Source: Streptomyces verrucosisporus
GTDB lineage: Bacteria > Actinomycetota > Actinomycetes > Streptomycetales > Streptomycetaceae
NCBI RefSeq assembly: GCF_017114865.1
Contig: NZ_JADEYH010000002.1
Location: forward strand, 186,001 to 250,000
DNA length: 64,000 nucleotides
Direction: 5' to 3'
In this document: positions 8,887-17,579 of the stretch, piece by piece
Layout of the letters: every line of letters begins with the position of its first letter
How positions within the stretch are numbered: the stretch's first letter is position 1
Translations under genes and position numbers: made by a program
The notes under the pieces: model-generated
The model's input: only the letters and a program-made list of their open reading frames with translations
The model's database searches: none
Told to the model about the DNA's origin: nothing

Positions 8887-10377
8887 ATGAGCACGCTCGA
8901 AACAGTGATCGTCGAGATCAACGACCACTTCTGGACCTATCTGCTGATCCCCCTGGTGGCCGTGGCGGGCCTGTACTTCACCGTCCGCTCCCGGGCCATG
9001 CAGATCCGGCTCCTGCCGGAGATCGTCAGGACGGTCGCGGAGCGGCCCCGCGCCGGGACCGGCGGGAAGAAGCCGGTCTCCCCGTTCGGCGCCTTCACCA
9101 TCTCCGCCGCCGCCCGCATCGGCACCGGCAACATCGCCGGCGTCGCGGCGGCCATCACCGTCGGAGGGCCGGGCGCGGTCTTCTGGATGTGGATGATGGC
9201 CCTGGTCGGCGGTGCCTCCGCGTTCGTGGAGTCCACCCTCGCCCAGCTCTACAAGGTGCGCGACCGCGGCAGGGGCGGCGAAGGCGCCTACCGCGGCGGC
9301 CCCGCGTACTACATGCAGCGCGGCCTGGGACGGCGCTGGGCCGGTGTGCTCTTCGCCGTGATCATCACCCTGACCTTCGGCCTGGTGTTCACGGCCGTGC
9401 AGTCCAACACGATCGCCTCGGTCACCGCCGGATCGCTGGGCACGGACGGCGACGGCTCCGGCCGGGTCGCCCCGGTCGTCGGCGCGGTCCTCGCCGTGCT
9501 GCTCGGACTGGCCGTCTTCGGCGGGGTGCGCAGGATCGCCTCGGTCACCAAGGTGCTCGTCCCCGTGATGGCCGTGATCTACCTGCTGGTGGGTCTGGCC
9601 GTGGTGGTGCTCAACCTCTCCGAGGTGCCGCGCGTCCTCGCCGACATCGTCGGCGGCGCCTTCGGTCTGCGCGAGGTCGCCGGAGGCGGCATCGGCGCGG
9701 CGATCCAGCAGGGCGTGCGCCGCGGCATGTTCTCCAACGAGGCCGGCCTGGGCTCCGCCCCGAACGCCGCCGCCGCGGCCGAGACCTCCCACCCGGTCAA
9801 GCAGGGCCTGGTGCAGACCATGGGCGTCTTCTTCGACACCCTGGTGGTCTGCACGATGACCGCCTTCGTCATCCTCTCCGCCAACCCCGAGCTCTCCGGG
9901 CGCCAGGGCGCCGACCTCACGCAGTCCGCCCTGCAGGAGACCCTGGGCGGCTGGGCCGGCCACCTGCTGACGCTGGTGGTCTTCCTGCTCGCATTCAGCT
10001 CGATGATCGGCAACTACTACTACGGCGAGTCCAACATCGAGTTCATCACCCGCAGCCGCTCGGTCATGCTCGGCTACCGGGGGCTCGTCCTGGCCGCCGC
10101 GTTCCTGGGCGCGCTGGGTTCGCTGAGCGTGGTGTGGAGCCTCGCCGACGTCACCATGGGCGCCATGGCCCTGGTCAACCTGCTGGCGATCCTGCCGCTG
10201 TCGGTGATCGCCTTCCGGCTGATGGAGGACTACCTCGCCCAGCGCCGCGCGGGCCTGGACCCCGTCTTCACCCGCGACCGCCTGCCGGACCTGACCGGCG
10301 TGGAGTGCTGGGAGGCGGTGCCCGCGTCCCGTGCCGCCGGGAGCGAGCCCGCACGGGCGGGGACGCGGAACGGCTGA
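8887..10377 (+). CDS. Sodium:alanine/glycine symporter, AGCS family
   Basis: 496-residue integral membrane carrier that couples Na+ entry to uptake of alanine or glycine. The sequence shows the AGCS signature regions: the N-terminal helix after WTYLLIPLVAVAGLYFTV, the GAFTISAAARIGTGNIAGVA segment near residue 75, and SNEAGLGSAPNAAAAA mid-protein. About ten hydrophobic segments can be counted. The ATG at 8887 has only a weak GGACGG ribosome-binding site. It stands alone, between the groEL2 terminator and a convergent gene. The substrate (Ala, Gly, or a D-amino acid) cannot be told from sequence. Confidence 0.92.
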   Translation: MSTLETVIVEINDHFWTYLLIPLVAVAGLYFTVRSRAMQIRLLPEIVRTVAERPRAGTGGKKPVSPFGAFTISAAARIGTGNIAGVAAAITVGGPGAVFWMWMMALVGGASAFVESTLAQLYKVRDRGRGGEGAYRGGPAYYMQRGLGRRWAGVLFAVIITLTFGLVFTAVQSNTIASVTAGSLGTDGDGSGRVAPVVGAVLAVLLGLAVFGGVRRIASVTKVLVPVMAVIYLLVGLAVVVLNLSEVPRVLADIVGGAFGLREVAGGGIGAAIQQGVRRGMFSNEAGLGSAPNAAAAAETSHPVKQGLVQTMGVFFDTLVVCTMTAFVILSANPELSGRQGADLTQSALQETLGGWAGHLLTLVVFLLAFSSMIGNYYYGESNIEFITRSRSVMLGYRGLVLAAAFLGALGSLSVVWSLADVTMGAMALVNLLAILPLSVIAFRLMEDYLAQRRAGLDPVFTRDRLPDLTGVECWEAVPASRAAGSEPARAGTRNG

Positions 10378-10898
10378 GCCGGCCGCCCGGTCCGGGCGCG
10401 GACACCGTCCGCGCCGGCGGCCCCCGGCGCGTACCATCCCCTTCCGGTGCGCGCCGGGGTCTTTTCGCGTGCGCGTGCCCGCCGCGCGGGCGGTACGGAG
10501 GGGCGGTGCGGCCGCCGCGCGTACGCGGGGGCTCAGGGCGGCCGAGAGCCGCGTGCGGCCGGTCCCGCCCGGCGTACCGGCCTCCGGTGCGGGAAGGTCA
10601 CCGCCGGCCGGCGCGCCCGCCGGGGTCGTACGGTTCCGTGCACGGGGGTGCCGCCGGGGCCTGTACGGGCGTGAGCGCCGGGGCGGGGGCCGGGATGCGG
10701 GAACGGCTCCCGCGGGTGCCGGACGGCCGCGGCGGTGCCCGTGCGCGGGCCTCCCCGGCCGGGGCCGGAAGCCTCCCGCGCACGGGCACGCCGTGCCTCC
10801 GGCCGCCCGTGCGGGGGCCGGACGGCCGGGCACCGGCGCGGGTGGGGGCCGCGCACCGTCCGGGGCCGCGCACCGTCCGGGGCGCGGGGCGCGGGCCG
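10378..10898. other. Extremely GC-rich spacer between convergent genes
   Basis: Roughly 520 bases with no credible gene, consisting largely of G and C runs. Frames open here encode only Arg/Gly/Pro/Ala-rich low-complexity peptides. It holds one strong hairpin (10735-10789) and a direct repeat of GCGCACCGTCCGGGG near 10850-10880. Confidence 0.6.
10735..10789. terminator. Bidirectional terminator hairpin
   Basis: A perfect 15-bp stem (GTGCCCGTGCGCGGG at 10735-10749 with its complement at 10775-10789) encloses a loop containing CCCCGGCCGGGG. It sits between the converging symporter and murQ genes. Confidence 0.7.
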
Positions 10899-11897
10899 TC
10901 AGCCGCGTGCCGCATCCAGGGCCGCGCGCAGCCGGCCGCCCGACTCCCTCAGCAGCCGCTCGGCCGTGGGGCCGTCCACCTCGCCCAGGATGGTGAGGAT
11001 GGCGTTCTTCACCTCGCCGCCGGTGGCCGCGAGCGCGGACTCGATCCGCTCCTCGCCCGCCCCGGTGGCCAGCGAGACGATGCGGCGCGAGCGGGCCCGC
11101 AGCTTCTCGTTCGAGGCGCGCACGTCGACCATCAGGTTCCCGTACGTCTTGCCCAGCCGGATCATGGTGATGGTCGAGATCATGTTGAGGACCAGCTTCT
11201 GGGCTGTGCCCGCCTTGAGCCGGGAGGAGCCGGTGATCAGCTCCGGGCCCACGACGACCTCGATGCCGTGGTCGGCGGCCGCCGCCAGCGGTGAGCCGGA
11301 GTTGCAGGACAGCCCCACCGTCAGCGCCCCCAGCCGCCGCGCGTGCTCGACCGCGCCGACGGTGTACGGGGTGCGCCCGGAGGCGGAGACGCCGACCACC
11401 ACGTCGTCGGGGCCCAGCGCCAGTCCGTCGAGGTCGGCCGCGGCGAGGTCGGGGCGGTCCTCGGCTCCCTCGGCCGCGCTGACCAGCGCGGCCGGACCGC
11501 CCGCGATCACCCCGACGACCTGGGAGGGATCGGTGTCGAAGGTGGGCGGGCACTCGCTGGCGTCCAGCACGCCCAGCCGCCCGGCCGTACCCGCCCCCGC
11601 GTAGACCAGCCGGCCGCCGCGTGCCATCCGCTCGGCGGTGGCGTCGATGGCGGCGGCGATGCGCGGGAGCTGGGAGGCGACGGCGGTGGGGACGGTGGCG
11701 TCCTCGCCGTTCATGACCCTGGCGATCTCCAGGGTGGGGAGCCGGTCGATCTCGGACAGGTCGCTGCGGAACGCCTCGGTGGTGAGTGTGTCCAGCTCGG
11801 CGCGCAGCCGGTCGTACGTGCCGTCCGGGGCACCGGGGCCGGGAGAGTCGGGGGAGTCGCCGGGTTCGCGGCCGGCGGCGGTCGGGGAGGAGGTCAT
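10899..11897 (-). CDS. murQ: N-acetylmuramic acid 6-phosphate etherase
   Basis: 332-residue SIS-fold enzyme that cleaves the lactyl ether of MurNAc 6-phosphate to give GlcNAc 6-phosphate in peptidoglycan recycling. Diagnostic segments are YAGAGTAGRLGVLDASECPPTF and the downstream GVSASGRTPY and SCNSGSPL loops that bind the sugar phosphate. The first ~25 residues are a low-complexity tail longer than in most homologues. It follows an RpiR-type regulator gene 139 nt upstream on the same strand and is probably its target. Confidence 0.95.
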   Translation of the reverse strand: MTSSPTAAGREPGDSPDSPGPGAPDGTYDRLRAELDTLTTEAFRSDLSEIDRLPTLEIARVMNGEDATVPTAVASQLPRIAAAIDATAERMARGGRLVYAGAGTAGRLGVLDASECPPTFDTDPSQVVGVIAGGPAALVSAAEGAEDRPDLAAADLDGLALGPDDVVVGVSASGRTPYTVGAVEHARRLGALTVGLSCNSGSPLAAAADHGIEVVVGPELITGSSRLKAGTAQKLVLNMISTITMIRLGKTYGNLMVDVRASNEKLRARSRRIVSLATGAGEERIESALAATGGEVKNAILTILGEVDGPTAERLLRESGGRLRAALDAARG

Positions 11898-12036
11898 GAC
11901 GGTGCGGCTCTTTCCGTGTCTTCCGGATGCCGGGGCCGGTCACCGGTGCCGGCGCCCGGGCAGGGGTGTGGGGGGTTGGGCGGTGCTGCTCGGGTGCTGC
12001 TCGGACGGGTCGAGGGGGCGGGTGCGGGCGTGGGGG

Positions 12037-12984
12037 TCAGCGCTGCCGGGGCGAGTGGCGGTGGGCCAGAGCCTCGTAGGAGGCCGCCAGCGCGGGGGCG
12101 GCGGTCTCGTAGGTGCGCTGTGCCACGCCGATGAACAGGCAGTCCACAACCAGCAGTTGGCTGGTCCGGCTGGACATGGCCGCCGGGCGCAGCTCGCTCT
12201 CCCGCGCCGTTGAGGTGGTCAGCACGTGGTCGGCGTACTGCGCGATCTCCCCGTCCGGGCGGCCGGTGACGGCCACGGTGGTGGCGCCGTGGTCGAAGGC
12301 GACGCGCAGCGGTTCGATCACGTCCACCGTACGGCCGGAGTGGGTCACCGCCAGGGCGACGTCACCGGCGCGCAGCTGCACGGCGCCGGTGACGGCCAGA
12401 TGCGGATCGGCGTGGGCGTGGGCGACCAGGCCGATCCGCAGCAGCTTCTGCGCCAGATCCTGGGCGACCAGGGCGGAGGCGCCGGCGCCGTAGAGGTCTA
12501 TCCGGCGGGCGGAGGCCATGGCGTGCACGGCGGCCTCGACCTGGCCGGGATCCAGACCGGCGGCGGTGTCGGCGAGGGTCTGCCGCTCGTCGTGGGCGAG
12601 CTTGGCTATGACCTCCTCGATGGGGTCGTCCACGGCGATGTCGGCGGTCACCGACGGGGAGGCGCCGGAGGCCTGCTGCGCGGCGAGCCCGGCCAGCGCC
12701 AGGCGCAGATCGCGGTAGCCGGGGTAGCCCAGCAGGCGCGAGGTCCGTACGACGGTGGCCTCGCTGGTGCCGGTGCGCTCGGCGAGACCGGTGACGGTGA
12801 GCCGCGCGCATCCGGCGGGGTCGCCGGCGACGGCCTCGGCGACGCGCTGCATGGAGCGGGTCATCGAGGGGGCCATGGTACGGACCTTGGCCGCGAGGGC
12901 GGCGGGCTCCGGAGGGCCGGGGCGGAGGACCGGCGCGGTGTCGCGGACCGGACCGGAGAAACTTTCCTTCACTGTGTCGTTCAC
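12037..12984 (-). CDS. RpiR/MurR-family transcriptional regulator
   Basis: 315-residue repressor with an N-terminal HTH (LTVTGLAERTGTSEATVVRTSRLLG) and a C-terminal SIS sugar-phosphate-binding domain (RIDLYGAGASALVAQD; ALAVTHSGRTVDVIEP). Placement before murQ suggests it senses MurNAc 6-P or GlcNAc 6-P. The frame stays open far upstream. I take the GTG at 12984 as start because a -35/-10 pair puts transcription start there (leaderless) and the protein then begins VNDTVKESF. A later internal Met (MAPSMTRS) is the alternative. Confidence 0.9.
   Translation of the reverse strand: MNDTVKESFSGPVRDTAPVLRPGPPEPAALAAKVRTMAPSMTRSMQRVAEAVAGDPAGCARLTVTGLAERTGTSEATVVRTSRLLGYPGYRDLRLALAGLAAQQASGASPSVTADIAVDDPIEEVIAKLAHDERQTLADTAAGLDPGQVEAAVHAMASARRIDLYGAGASALVAQDLAQKLLRIGLVAHAHADPHLAVTGAVQLRAGDVALAVTHSGRTVDVIEPLRVAFDHGATTVAVTGRPDGEIAQYADHVLTTSTARESELRPAAMSSRTSQLLVVDCLFIGVAQRTYETAAPALAASYEALAHRHSPRQR
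12958..12966. promoter_or_regulatory. Candidate RpiR operator palindrome
   Basis: GAAACTTTC is a perfect 9-bp palindrome about 20 nt inside the regulator's predicted transcript. Position and symmetry suggest an autoregulatory site, but there is no direct evidence. Confidence 0.35.
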
Positions 12985-12991
12985 ATGGCGG

Positions 12992-13033
12992 AAGGTATTT
13001 TCGCCGGGCGGGGCCGTCAAGAGGCCGTCAAGA
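12992..13033 (-). promoter_or_regulatory. Leaderless promoter of the rpiR-like gene with duplicated -35
   Basis: On the minus strand TTGACG (13020-13015) is followed after 17 nt by TACCTT (12997-12992), giving a start at about 12985, at the GTG codon. An 11-bp tandem duplication (13012-13033) repeats the -35 hexamer once more upstream. Confidence 0.5.
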
Positions 13034-13114
13034 GGTCCCTCACCCCGCGGTGGCCGGGACGCGGTCACGGCCGGCGGGGCGGTCGCGCCGGTCTTCTGCT
13101 CCAATAGAGGGGCT

Positions 13115-13546
13115 ATGGCAGAGCGGCATCCCCCTTCCCCCGGCCCCGATCCCCACGACCCCGGCTCCCACGCCCCCCGCGAACCCGACCCCCACGGCCT
13201 CGAACGCGCCCTGCACACCGGCCGTGCGCTCGTCCTCGCCGACCTCACCGCCTGCGGCATCGCCGAGGCCGAGGTCGTCTCGCTGGTCGAGGACGCGGTC
13301 TCCCACCGCCGCTGGTGGGTCGAGCAGTGGCCCGAGGGCGTCTCCTTCGTCGCGGGCCTGATCGCCCAGGACGTCCAGGACGCCCTGCTGGACCGCCGGG
13401 GCCGCTGGCCGGGCTGCCCGCTGTGCGGCGGTGAGGAGGAGCACGCCCTCGACGTCGAGCCCGAGCTGGGCCCGGACCCGCACTGGGTGTGCGGCCGGAC
13501 GGCGACGGCGGTGGCGCCCGTCGGGGAGCTGGGAAGCGCCCGGTGA
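13115..13546 (+). CDS. Conserved actinobacterial protein of unknown function, CPLC-type zinc motif
   Basis: 143 residues. After a Pro-rich N-terminal 30 residues comes a helical region (LERALHTGRALVLADLTACGIAE) and a Trp-rich segment (HRRWWVEQWPEG). Near the C-terminus is CPLCGG and a later HWVC, resembling half of a zinc knuckle. I do not recognise the family. Its GTGA-type overlap with the next gene indicates translational coupling. It is divergent from the rpiR-like gene. Confidence 0.8.
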   Translation: MAERHPPSPGPDPHDPGSHAPREPDPHGLERALHTGRALVLADLTACGIAEAEVVSLVEDAVSHRRWWVEQWPEGVSFVAGLIAQDVQDALLDRRGRWPGCPLCGGEEEHALDVEPELGPDPHWVCGRTATAVAPVGELGSAR

Positions 13547-13836
13547 CGGTCTACATCGATCCGCCCGAGTGGCCGGGCCACGGGATGCTGTGGTCGCACC
13601 TGGTCAGCGACGCCTCCCACGAGGAACTGCACACGTTCGCCGCCGCCCTCGGCTGCCCGCGCCGCGCCTTCGACCGCGACCACTACGACGTACCCGCCCA
13701 CCGCTACGAGCGGGCGGTGCGGTTGGGCGCGGTCGAGGTGGGCAGCAAGGAGCTGCTGCGGCGGCTGACGGAGGCGGGCCTGCGGCGGCGCCGGCCCCCG
13801 CGCGGGACCCCGGGCCGGGTGGTCACGGCGACCTGA
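13543..13836 (+). CDS. DUF4031-type small protein
   Basis: 97 residues starting at a GTG that overlaps the preceding stop codon. It opens VTVYIDPPEWPGHGMLWSHLVSD and contains EELHTFAAALGCPRRAFDRDHYDVP, which I recognise as the DUF4031 pattern. Function is unknown. The conserved D, H and Y residues are reminiscent of small metal-dependent enzymes. Its 3' end overlaps the convergent phosphatase gene by 14 bases. Confidence 0.8.
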   Translation: MTVYIDPPEWPGHGMLWSHLVSDASHEELHTFAAALGCPRRAFDRDHYDVPAHRYERAVRLGAVEVGSKELLRRLTEAGLRRRRPPRGTPGRVVTAT

Positions 13837-15139
13837 ACGGCTCCGGCCCGCCCGGGGCCTCCGGGGTGCCCTGCCCGCCCGGGGCCTCCGGCGCCTTCCG
13901 GGAGGCGGGGACGCCGAGGGCCAGTACGGCGGTGTCGTCGTCCACCCCCTCGCCCAGCCCCTCCAGCAGGGCGCCGACGGCGGCGACGGCGTCCGCCGCG
14001 CTCGTCGGAGCCAGCCCGGTCGCGAAGTCGAGCAGGGCGTCCTCGCCGTAGCGTCCTCCGTCCCGCTCCTGGTGGCGGCCGTCGGCGTGGACGGTACGGG
14101 CCTCGGTCAGGCCGTCGGTGTACAGCAGCAGGGTGTCGCCGGGGGCCAGGCGCACGGTGGTGGCGGCGAAGCGGGCGTTCGGCAGCACCCCGACCAGCTG
14201 GCCTCCGGGGGTGTGCAGGTATCCGGCGGTGCCGTCGGCGCGCACCAGCAGGGCCGGGGGGTGGCCGCCGCCGGCGAGGGTGATCTCGCAGCCGTGCTCG
14301 CCCGGGGTGAGCAGACCGTGGATGACGGTGCAGAAGCGCGGGTCCTCGCCGTGGTTCTCGTGCTCCAGGACTGTGTTGAGGTTGGCCAGCACCCTGAGCG
14401 GGTCGGGGTCGGAGGCGCTCGCGGCGCGCAGGGAGTAGCGGGCGAGTGAGGTGACGGCCGCCGCGGCGGCGCCCTTGCCGGACACATCGCCGAGGAAGAA
14501 CCCCCAGCGCCCCCCGGAGACGGGGAACAGGTCGTAGAAGTCGCCGCCGACCTCGTCGGCCGAGGCGGTGTGGTAGTGCGCGGCCAGCTCGGTGCCGGGG
14601 ATGTCCGGCAGGGCGGGGGGCAGCAGGCTGCGCTGGAGGGTGGTGGCCAGCTGCTGGACGCGTTCGCGCTCGCGGTCGGCCTCCTGCCGGGCGCGCAGCA
14701 GCTCGGTCTCGTACGCGCGGCGGTCGCGGGCCTCGAAGACGGAGACGCGCACCAGCGCCGGCCGCCCCCCGGAGCCCTCCCGCACCGCGGCGGCGACCAG
14801 CACCGGCAGCCGGCTGCCGTCGGCGGCCTTCATCTCCAGCGCGATCCCGCCGATGCGCCCCTGCATCCCCAGCAGCGGGGCGAGGTGGGTCTCGTAGTAG
14901 ATCCTGCCGCCGACGCTGAGCAGCCGGGAGAAGGTCCGGCGGCCGACCAGCTCCTCGCGGCGGTAGCCGAGCCAGTCCAGCAGGGTGGCGTTGACCTTGA
15001 CGATCCGGCCGTCGGAGAGCGTGGAGAGCTGGCCGCACGGGGAGTTCTCGTACAGCTCCTCCGGGTCGTCCTCCGGATTCCCGCCGTCCTCCGGTTCCGG
15101 CCCGTCCGGCTCCGGTTTCGGGTCAGCGCGGGAGGTCAC
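13823..15139 (-). CDS. PAS-PP2C (SpoIIE-type) phosphatase, RsbP-like
   Basis: 438 residues. An N-terminal PAS domain (SPCGQLSTLSDGRIVKVNATLLDWLGY, roughly residues 30-130) is followed by a coiled-coil linker (YETELLRARQEADRERERVQQL). The C-terminal PP2C/SpoIIE domain carries the metal-site motifs ADEVGGDFYD, GDVSGKG, AGGGHPP and YTDGLTEA, and DDDTAVLAL near the end. Such enzymes dephosphorylate anti-anti-sigma factors. The GTG start overlaps the stop of an RsbQ-like hydrolase gene, recreating the Bacillus RsbQ-RsbP energy-stress pair. The C-terminal ~30 residues are a Pro/Gly-rich tail. Confidence 0.92.
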   Translation of the reverse strand: MTSRADPKPEPDGPEPEDGGNPEDDPEELYENSPCGQLSTLSDGRIVKVNATLLDWLGYRREELVGRRTFSRLLSVGGRIYYETHLAPLLGMQGRIGGIALEMKAADGSRLPVLVAAAVREGSGGRPALVRVSVFEARDRRAYETELLRARQEADRERERVQQLATTLQRSLLPPALPDIPGTELAAHYHTASADEVGGDFYDLFPVSGGRWGFFLGDVSGKGAAAAAVTSLARYSLRAASASDPDPLRVLANLNTVLEHENHGEDPRFCTVIHGLLTPGEHGCEITLAGGGHPPALLVRADGTAGYLHTPGGQLVGVLPNARFAATTVRLAPGDTLLLYTDGLTEARTVHADGRHQERDGGRYGEDALLDFATGLAPTSAADAVAAVGALLEGLGEGVDDDTAVLALGVPASRKAPEAPGGQGTPEAPGGPEPFRSP

Positions 15140-15936
15140 CGCGCCCTCGCGAAGGAGGCGATGGCCTCGGCCGTCGGGCCGGGGCTGCTCAGCTGCGGGC
15201 AGTGCCCGTGGGCGTCCAGGGTGACCAGGGTGCTGCCGGCGATCTCGTTCATGACGAACGCGCCCACCTCGCGCGGGGCGAGGGTGTCGTGCGCGCACTC
15301 GACCACCAGCGTCGGCACGGTCACCCCGGCCAGGTCCTCGCGGTTGTCGGACAGGAAGGTGGTGCGGGCGAAGACGCGGGCCATGCGCGGGTCGGTGCGG
15401 CAGAAGCTGTTGGTCAGCTCCTCGCCCAGCTCGGGCCGCTCCGGATTGCCCATGATCACCGGTGCCATCACCGCGGACCAGCCCAGGTAGTTGCTCTCCA
15501 GCGACTCCAGCAGCTCCTCGATGTCGGCCCGGCTGAACCCGCCCCGGTAGTCGCCCTCGTCGATGTAGGAGGGGGAGGGGGTGAGCAGCACCAGCCTGGC
15601 GAAGCGCTCCGGTTCGCGCAGCACCGCCAGCACCCCGATCATGGCGCTGACCGAGTGACCCACGAACACCACGTCCCGCAGGTCCAGGGCACGGCAGATC
15701 TCCAGCACGTCCTGCGCGTACCCCTCCAGCGAGGAGTAGCGCTCCTCGTTCCAGGCGGAGGGGTCCGAGCGGCCGGAGCCCACGTGGTCGAAGAGCACCA
15801 CCCGGAACTCCTCGGCCAGCGCGGGCGCCACCAGGCGCCACAGGTTCTGGTCGCAGCCGAATCCGTGCGCCAGCATCACCACCGGTCCGTCCTCCCGGCC
15901 GGTGACGGTGACGTTGTTCCTCCTGCGCACGTCCAT
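15136..15936 (-). CDS. Alpha/beta hydrolase, RsbQ-like
   Basis: 266 residues with the closed-cavity hydrolase layout of RsbQ. It opens RRNNVTVTGREDGPVVMLAHGFGCDQN. The nucleophile is Ser95 in GHSVSAMIG, followed by an acidic residue in ECAHDTLAP and a His in DAHGHCPQL. In Bacillus, RsbQ supplies a small-molecule signal or cofactor to the PAS domain of RsbP. A good AAAGGACG ribosome-binding site precedes the ATG, and the stop codon overlaps the phosphatase GTG. The same fold also covers strigolactone/karrikin receptors, so the ligand is open. Confidence 0.92.
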   Translation of the reverse strand: MDVRRRNNVTVTGREDGPVVMLAHGFGCDQNLWRLVAPALAEEFRVVLFDHVGSGRSDPSAWNEERYSSLEGYAQDVLEICRALDLRDVVFVGHSVSAMIGVLAVLREPERFARLVLLTPSPSYIDEGDYRGGFSRADIEELLESLESNYLGWSAVMAPVIMGNPERPELGEELTNSFCRTDPRMARVFARTTFLSDNREDLAGVTVPTLVVECAHDTLAPREVGAFVMNEIAGSTLVTLDAHGHCPQLSSPGPTAEAIASFARAR

Positions 15937-16174
15937 TTCACACGTCCTTTCACCCGTGTCCGGCGTCCTGGCCGCCGGAGGGCCGGCCGCCGGGCGGCCG
16001 GCGGAAGGCCGGCGGAAGGCCTGTCGCAGGTGGCCTGCGGGTGCACCGGCCACCGAGGGTAATCCGGTACCCCGGACAGGGCGCGTCGGAACGGTCCGGA
16101 ACGGGAGGGCGGCCGAGGCGGCAGGTCCGGCCGGGCCGCGGCGCACCGCCGCCTCCCGGCTGGTGCCCGGCCGA

Positions 16175-17533
16175 TCAGCCCGCGGCCTCGGTGACCCGGC
16201 CGGGTGCGCCGGCGGACGTGTTCGCGGGCGAGCCGGCCACCATCCGGGAGGCGGCGGTGCGCCGGTGCCACCGGGAGGCCGCCACCGTCGCGCCGACGGC
16301 CGCGGCGGCCAGCAGCGCGCTGACCCAGGAGACGCCGGTGTACCCCCAGCCGGCGGTGATCACCAGTCCGCCGATCCAGGGGCCGAGGGTGTTGCCGATG
16401 TTGAACGCCGAGGTGGTCGTCGCGCCGGCCAGGGTGGGCGCGGCGCCCGCCACCTCGAACATCCGGGCGTTGATGGCGGGGGCGGTGAAGAACGAGGTCA
16501 CCCCCAGCCCCAGCGCCAGCCCGACGGCGGCCACGGGCAGGTGCGCGGTGAGCGCCAGCAGCGCCAGTACGGCGGTGGTGGCGGCCAGACCGGCGTACAT
16601 GGCGCCGAACAGGTGGGCGTCGCCGACCCGGCCGCCGAGCGCGGCGCCGATCAGCGCGCCGACCCCGTACAGCGCCAGCACGGTCGGCACCCAGCCCTCG
16701 CCCAGGCCTGCGGTGTCGGTGAGCAGCGGGGAGAGGTAGGAGAAGAGGCAGAAGGTGGCGGCGGCGTTGAGCGCGGTGATCACCAGCGCCAGCCACACCT
16801 GGCCGTCGCGGTAGATCCGCAGCTCGCGGCGGAGTGCGGGCCGGTCCGCGCCGGTGGGCGGCTGGGTGGGCGGCACCAGCGCCAGTACCCCGGCCACCGC
16901 GACCCCCGCCAGTAGGGCCACCGCCCAGAACGCGGCCCGCCAGCCGGCGTGCTGCCCCAGGAGCGCCCCGGCCGGTACGCCCAGGACGTTGGCGACGCTC
17001 AGCCCGCCGATCATCACGGCCATCGCCTTCGCCTTCGCGCCCGCCGGGGCCAGCGACACGGCCACGGCGGCGCCCACCGCCCAGAACCCGGCGCACGCCA
17101 GCGCGCTCACCACCCGCGAGGCGAACAGCACCTCGTACGTCGGCGCGAGGGCGCCGGCCACCTGCCCGGCCCCGAAGACGGCCAGCAGCGACACCAGCGT
17201 GGTGCGGCGGGGCAGCCGCAGCGTCGCACCGGCCAGCACCGGGGCGCCGACCACCATGCCGATGGCGAAGGCGGACACCAGCAGCCCGGCCTGCGGAATG
17301 GTCACCGACATGTCGCGGGCGATCGGCTGGAGCAGCCCGGCGATCATGAACTCCGAGGTGCCGAGCGCGAACACGGACAGCCCCAGGACGTAGACGGCCA
17401 GGGGCATGCGGGGCCGCCCCGCGCGGGGCGGAGCGGCCGGGGGCGCGGCGCCGGGGGAGGAGCCGGACGGGGCGTCGGGGGTTTCGCCGAGGGCGGCGCC
17501 GGGATCGGGATGGGGCATGTACGGGCCCAACAT
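16175..17533 (-). CDS. MFS exporter, chloramphenicol-resistance-like (DHA1)
   Basis: About 452 residues with a 40-residue Pro/Ala-rich N-terminal tail and then twelve membrane segments. The first helix region reads YVLGLSVFALGTSEFMIAGLL, typical of the Cml/Cmx and arabinose-efflux branch of drug:H+ antiporters. Motif-A-like and ASRVVSALACAGFW segments are also typical. I selected the ATG at 17533 because GAGGGAAC lies 9 nt upstream; ATG codons at 17551 and 17518 are alternatives. Substrate is unknown. The HD-phosphohydrolase gene lies just upstream on the same strand. Confidence 0.9.
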   Translation of the reverse strand: MLGPYMPHPDPGAALGETPDAPSGSSPGAAPPAAPPRAGRPRMPLAVYVLGLSVFALGTSEFMIAGLLQPIARDMSVTIPQAGLLVSAFAIGMVVGAPVLAGATLRLPRRTTLVSLLAVFGAGQVAGALAPTYEVLFASRVVSALACAGFWAVGAAVAVSLAPAGAKAKAMAVMIGGLSVANVLGVPAGALLGQHAGWRAAFWAVALLAGVAVAGVLALVPPTQPPTGADRPALRRELRIYRDGQVWLALVITALNAAATFCLFSYLSPLLTDTAGLGEGWVPTVLALYGVGALIGAALGGRVGDAHLFGAMYAGLAATTAVLALLALTAHLPVAAVGLALGLGVTSFFTAPAINARMFEVAGAAPTLAGATTTSAFNIGNTLGPWIGGLVITAGWGYTGVSWVSALLAAAAVGATVAASRWHRRTAASRMVAGSPANTSAGAPGRVTEAAG

Positions 17534-17579
17534 CACCGGCGGTTCCCTCATTCCTCGCCGGCCCCCTTCGTGCCTTTGA

